Positions 50,254 through 52,334 of a DNA stretch of 52,334 bases are shown piece by piece. Every line of letters begins with the position of its first letter. Positions within the stretch are counted from its first letter, which is position 1. This DNA is from Candidatus Thorarchaeota archaeon (lineage in GTDB: Archaea; Asgardarchaeota; Thorarchaeia; Thorarchaeales; Thorarchaeaceae): positions 1-52,334 of the forward strand of contig JAEOUG010000058.1 of NCBI GenBank assembly GCA_016839445.1, read 5' to 3'. Position numbers and translations under genes: made by a program. The notes beneath the pieces were generated by a model. The model was not told where the DNA came from, searched no databases, and saw only the letters and a program-made list of their open reading frames with translations.

Positions 50254-52334
50254 ATGACTGAACGCTGGATAGTCAACATCTGCCCCTTTCTGCACTTTGA
50301 CAACTCACGAACGCAGAACTATGAACACAACATCAGCATTGCCTCCTGGAACGTCAAGAGTGTTCTTGACTATCTGGACGTTCATGAGACTCACAAGTTC
50401 TGCCTCGATCAGACAACACTCCTGGAGGGCTTCAAGCGGCTCTTCCCGAACTACTGGGACACGCTTCATCAGCGAGTTCTGGAAGGGAGGATTGAGATTG
50501 TAGGTGGAACATACGTTATGCCGGACTTTGTCTTGCCAGATGGAGAGTCCATCGTCAGACAGTTCGTTCTTGGCGCGAAGTCCACCCGCACAGAGCTTGG
50601 TGTTGTGCCAAAGACTGGTTGGGCCCCAGATAGTGCGGGCCACTGTGCCCAACTCCCGCAAATCCTTCGGCTATGCGGCATCGACTCATACTACTTCTGG
50701 AGAGGTATGCCCCACGCGGCGCCAACGGAGTTCGTCTGGAAAGGACCTGACGGCAGTGCTGTGAACGCCGTCTGGCTATCTGGTGGCTTTGAGAGTGCTG
50801 CATGGTTGTCAGAGAACACCAGAGAGGCATTCTCTAACCTCTTTGACATTGTTAACGCAACCGGACACCTGGCAGCCTCCCCTAATCTTTTCATACCGGT
50901 TGGAGGAGAGCTAGTGCCTCCACTCCCCCACCTGAACGACGTTGTGGAGAAGTGGAATGAGACCTTCGGCGACATGCGTCTGCATATAGTGACTGCTGGT
51001 GAGTTCGCCAGCAAGATCAAGAACGTGCAGGCATCACTTCCAGTCATCTCGGGTCCTCTGGTTTCAGGGCGATTCTCTGGTATGAGAACCGGCGGCCTCA
51101 GTTCTCGCACAATGCTAAAGCTCAACAACAGGAAGCTCGAGTCTCTGCTCTACCTCTGTGAGCTATACGTGTGTCAGAGTGGAAACGGAAGCAAGAGCCC
51201 TGATCTTGAGAGCCTGTGGCGGATTCTCCTGTTCAATCAGGACCACAACATCATCCGGGGAACGCTGGCTGATGAGCCCTATCTACTTGCACTGCGAAGA
51301 TATGGACAGGCCATCGAGCAGGCAGAGGAGCTTCTTGAGAACTCCTTGCTTTCACTGTCCTCCAAGATTAGGAACGATTCTCATGGCAACTCGTTCGTAG
51401 TATTCAATCCCGTGCCTTGGGTTAGAAACGACCTTGTGACGGCGGTTGTAGATACGAGTGGGCATGAAGCCGAGTGGTTTCTTGTTCTTGACCATGCGGG
51501 CAATGAGGCGCCCTATCAGATTGTGAGTCCTCCGGAATCGAAGCCTGTAGAAATCATCGTGCTTGCTAGAGATATACCGAGTCTCGGGCATAGAGTCTAC
51601 AGAGTGGTCGAGTCAGAGAAGCCGCCGAGCTTTGAAACCACGCTGAAGGTAGGGAAGTCATGGGCTGAGTCTGACGAGTATCTCGTTGAGCTCGACGATT
51701 TCAGTGGCGCAGTCAAGAGGATCTTCGACAAGAAGAACAATGCGGATGTTCTCAACGGGATGGCGAACTATCTCACGGCTGAACGTGATGTCGGAGATCT
51801 CTACCGCTTCTCAGAGCCGCAATTCTCAGGTGAGATGACTGACATGTCCTCTCTAAGGACCTCAGGCCAAGTCAAGATCACTGAGACTGGCCCTCTCCGT
51901 TGTGTATTTCAGGTAACAAGCGAGTTTGACGGGACGCCCAGGACCGACAGAATCACGGTCTATGAGGGCCTCCACAGAATAGACTTCGATCTAGACATCG
52001 ACTTCAACTCCCGAAACACTCGCCTTCGGTTGAACTTCCCCCTCCCAATCTTCGTTGACAGCGTACACGTTGGGGCGCAGTTTGGGTCTGAGGCCCGGCT
52101 TGCCAATCCTCCTGCAACGGAAATGGTAGATGGCTATGACCCAGTATTCGCTGCCCTCGATTGGGTAGACTGTACGGGACCTGAGCTTGGAGTAATGCTT
52201 TCAGCGCCAGGACTCCATGAGTTCGGATTCCAGGACGGCAACCTCTCAGCCACAATCCTGAGGAGTGTGGAGTACCTTTCACATGGACTGGATGACGACA
52301 TTCTGGAAACTCGAACTGCACGAGACACGGGGCC
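50254..52334 (+). CDS. Alpha-mannosidase, glycoside hydrolase family 38 (runs off the end)
   Basis: The frame from ATG 50254 is open to the end of the window: 693 complete codons. It starts MTERWIVNICPFLHFDNSRT with zinc ligands H14 and D16, then GGTYVMPDFVLPDGESIVRQF. The nucleophile segment is GWAPDSAGHCAQLPQIL with D126. The middle domain shows SFVVFNPVPWVRND, and the late part carries ILRSVEYLSHG. The family removes alpha-mannose from glycans, with zinc. GH38 enzymes usually have 850-1050 residues, so perhaps 150-350 are missing. No signal peptide is seen, so it probably acts inside the cell on glycan fragments. Confidence 0.9.
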   Translation, partial: MTERWIVNICPFLHFDNSRTQNYEHNISIASWNVKSVLDYLDVHETHKFCLDQTTLLEGFKRLFPNYWDTLHQRVLEGRIEIVGGTYVMPDFVLPDGESIVRQFVLGAKSTRTELGVVPKTGWAPDSAGHCAQLPQILRLCGIDSYYFWRGMPHAAPTEFVWKGPDGSAVNAVWLSGGFESAAWLSENTREAFSNLFDIVNATGHLAASPNLFIPVGGELVPPLPHLNDVVEKWNETFGDMRLHIVTAGEFASKIKNVQASLPVISGPLVSGRFSGMRTGGLSSRTMLKLNNRKLESLLYLCELYVCQSGNGSKSPDLESLWRILLFNQDHNIIRGTLADEPYLLALRRYGQAIEQAEELLENSLLSLSSKIRNDSHGNSFVVFNPVPWVRNDLVTAVVDTSGHEAEWFLVLDHAGNEAPYQIVSPPESKPVEIIVLARDIPSLGHRVYRVVESEKPPSFETTLKVGKSWAESDEYLVELDDFSGAVKRIFDKKNNADVLNGMANYLTAERDVGDLYRFSEPQFSGEMTDMSSLRTSGQVKITETGPLRCVFQVTSEFDGTPRTDRITVYEGLHRIDFDLDIDFNSRNTRLRLNFPLPIFVDSVHVGAQFGSEARLANPPATEMVDGYDPVFAALDWVDCTGPELGVMLSAPGLHEFGFQDGNLSATILRSVEYLSHGLDDDILETRTARDTG

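Noticed and set aside
1-52334. CRISPR array, tRNA, rRNA, insertion sequence or prophage
   Set aside because: No repeat-spacer pattern, cloverleaf with CCA-type end, transposase motif or phage structural gene was seen on reading; a tRNA scan would be a firmer test.

Overview
The window reads as archaeal chromosome, most likely from an Asgard archaeon, perhaps of the Thorarchaeota type. The archaeal signs are an RpoH/Rpb5 RNA polymerase subunit, DNA topoisomerase VI A and B, NreA with a PCNA-binding tail, EndoQ, Cdc48 with an Hsp20 partner, and TATA boxes about 25-35 bases before starts with little or no leader. The Asgard leaning comes from a full-length eukaryote-like Rpb5, a Roadblock/LC7 protein, two longin-like proteins and an Alg13/Alg14 pair. 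The lineage is inference. Base composition looks even, near 50% GC. I see no rRNA, tRNA, CRISPR array, transposase or phage gene. TTG and GTG starts are common, TAG is a frequent stop, and no gene-free stretch exceeds 300 bases.

Layout. 1-9433: DNA repair and regulation (EndoQ end, NreA, small HTH/RHH regulators), secreted or membrane proteins of unknown role, an orphan TadC-like protein, and a 40-residue desulforedoxin-like protein. 9511-14061: Rpb5, then a leftward run of dolichol-kinase-like protein, CinA-like protein, HD protein, TatD and an IMPase/CysQ-type phosphatase. 14191-16534: TauE/SafE permease and a triplicated two-helix membrane module. 16642-27662: a surface-glycan locus with three sulfotransferases, three glycosyltransferases, a D-glucuronyl C5-epimerase-like membrane protein, two UDP-GlcNAc 2-epimerases, a hexapeptide acyltransferase and a PIG-L de-N-acetylase interrupted by an in-frame TAG. 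27730-31760: a GlcF/HdrD-like plus GlcD-like oxidoreductase pair and Alg13/Alg14-like glycosyltransferase halves. 32039-43614: nucleases (two PD-(D/E)XK, one GIY-YIG-like DUF2797 with a PIP box), a transglutaminase, coiled-coil/winged-helix proteins, radical SAM enzymes (AmrS, NifB-like), and longin-like and Roadblock proteins. 43652-52334: topoisomerase VI, an AN1-finger site-2 protease, the Hsp20-Cdc48 operon and the start of a GH38 alpha-mannosidase.

The most interesting system is the glycan locus. Sulfotransferases, a uronosyl C5-epimerase-like protein and a de-N-acetylase are the tailoring activities that make heparan sulfate in animals, and a candidate PAP phosphatase and an anion permease lie just outside. 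I infer that this archaeon makes a sulfated, epimerised, glycosaminoglycan-like surface polymer or N-glycan. Other points of note are Topo VI A with a changed Toprim DxD motif, a PIP-tailed DUF2797 protein, a Roadblock/longin cluster, and two promoter inverted repeats, one at the Hsp20-Cdc48 operon and one at a divergent nuclease promoter.
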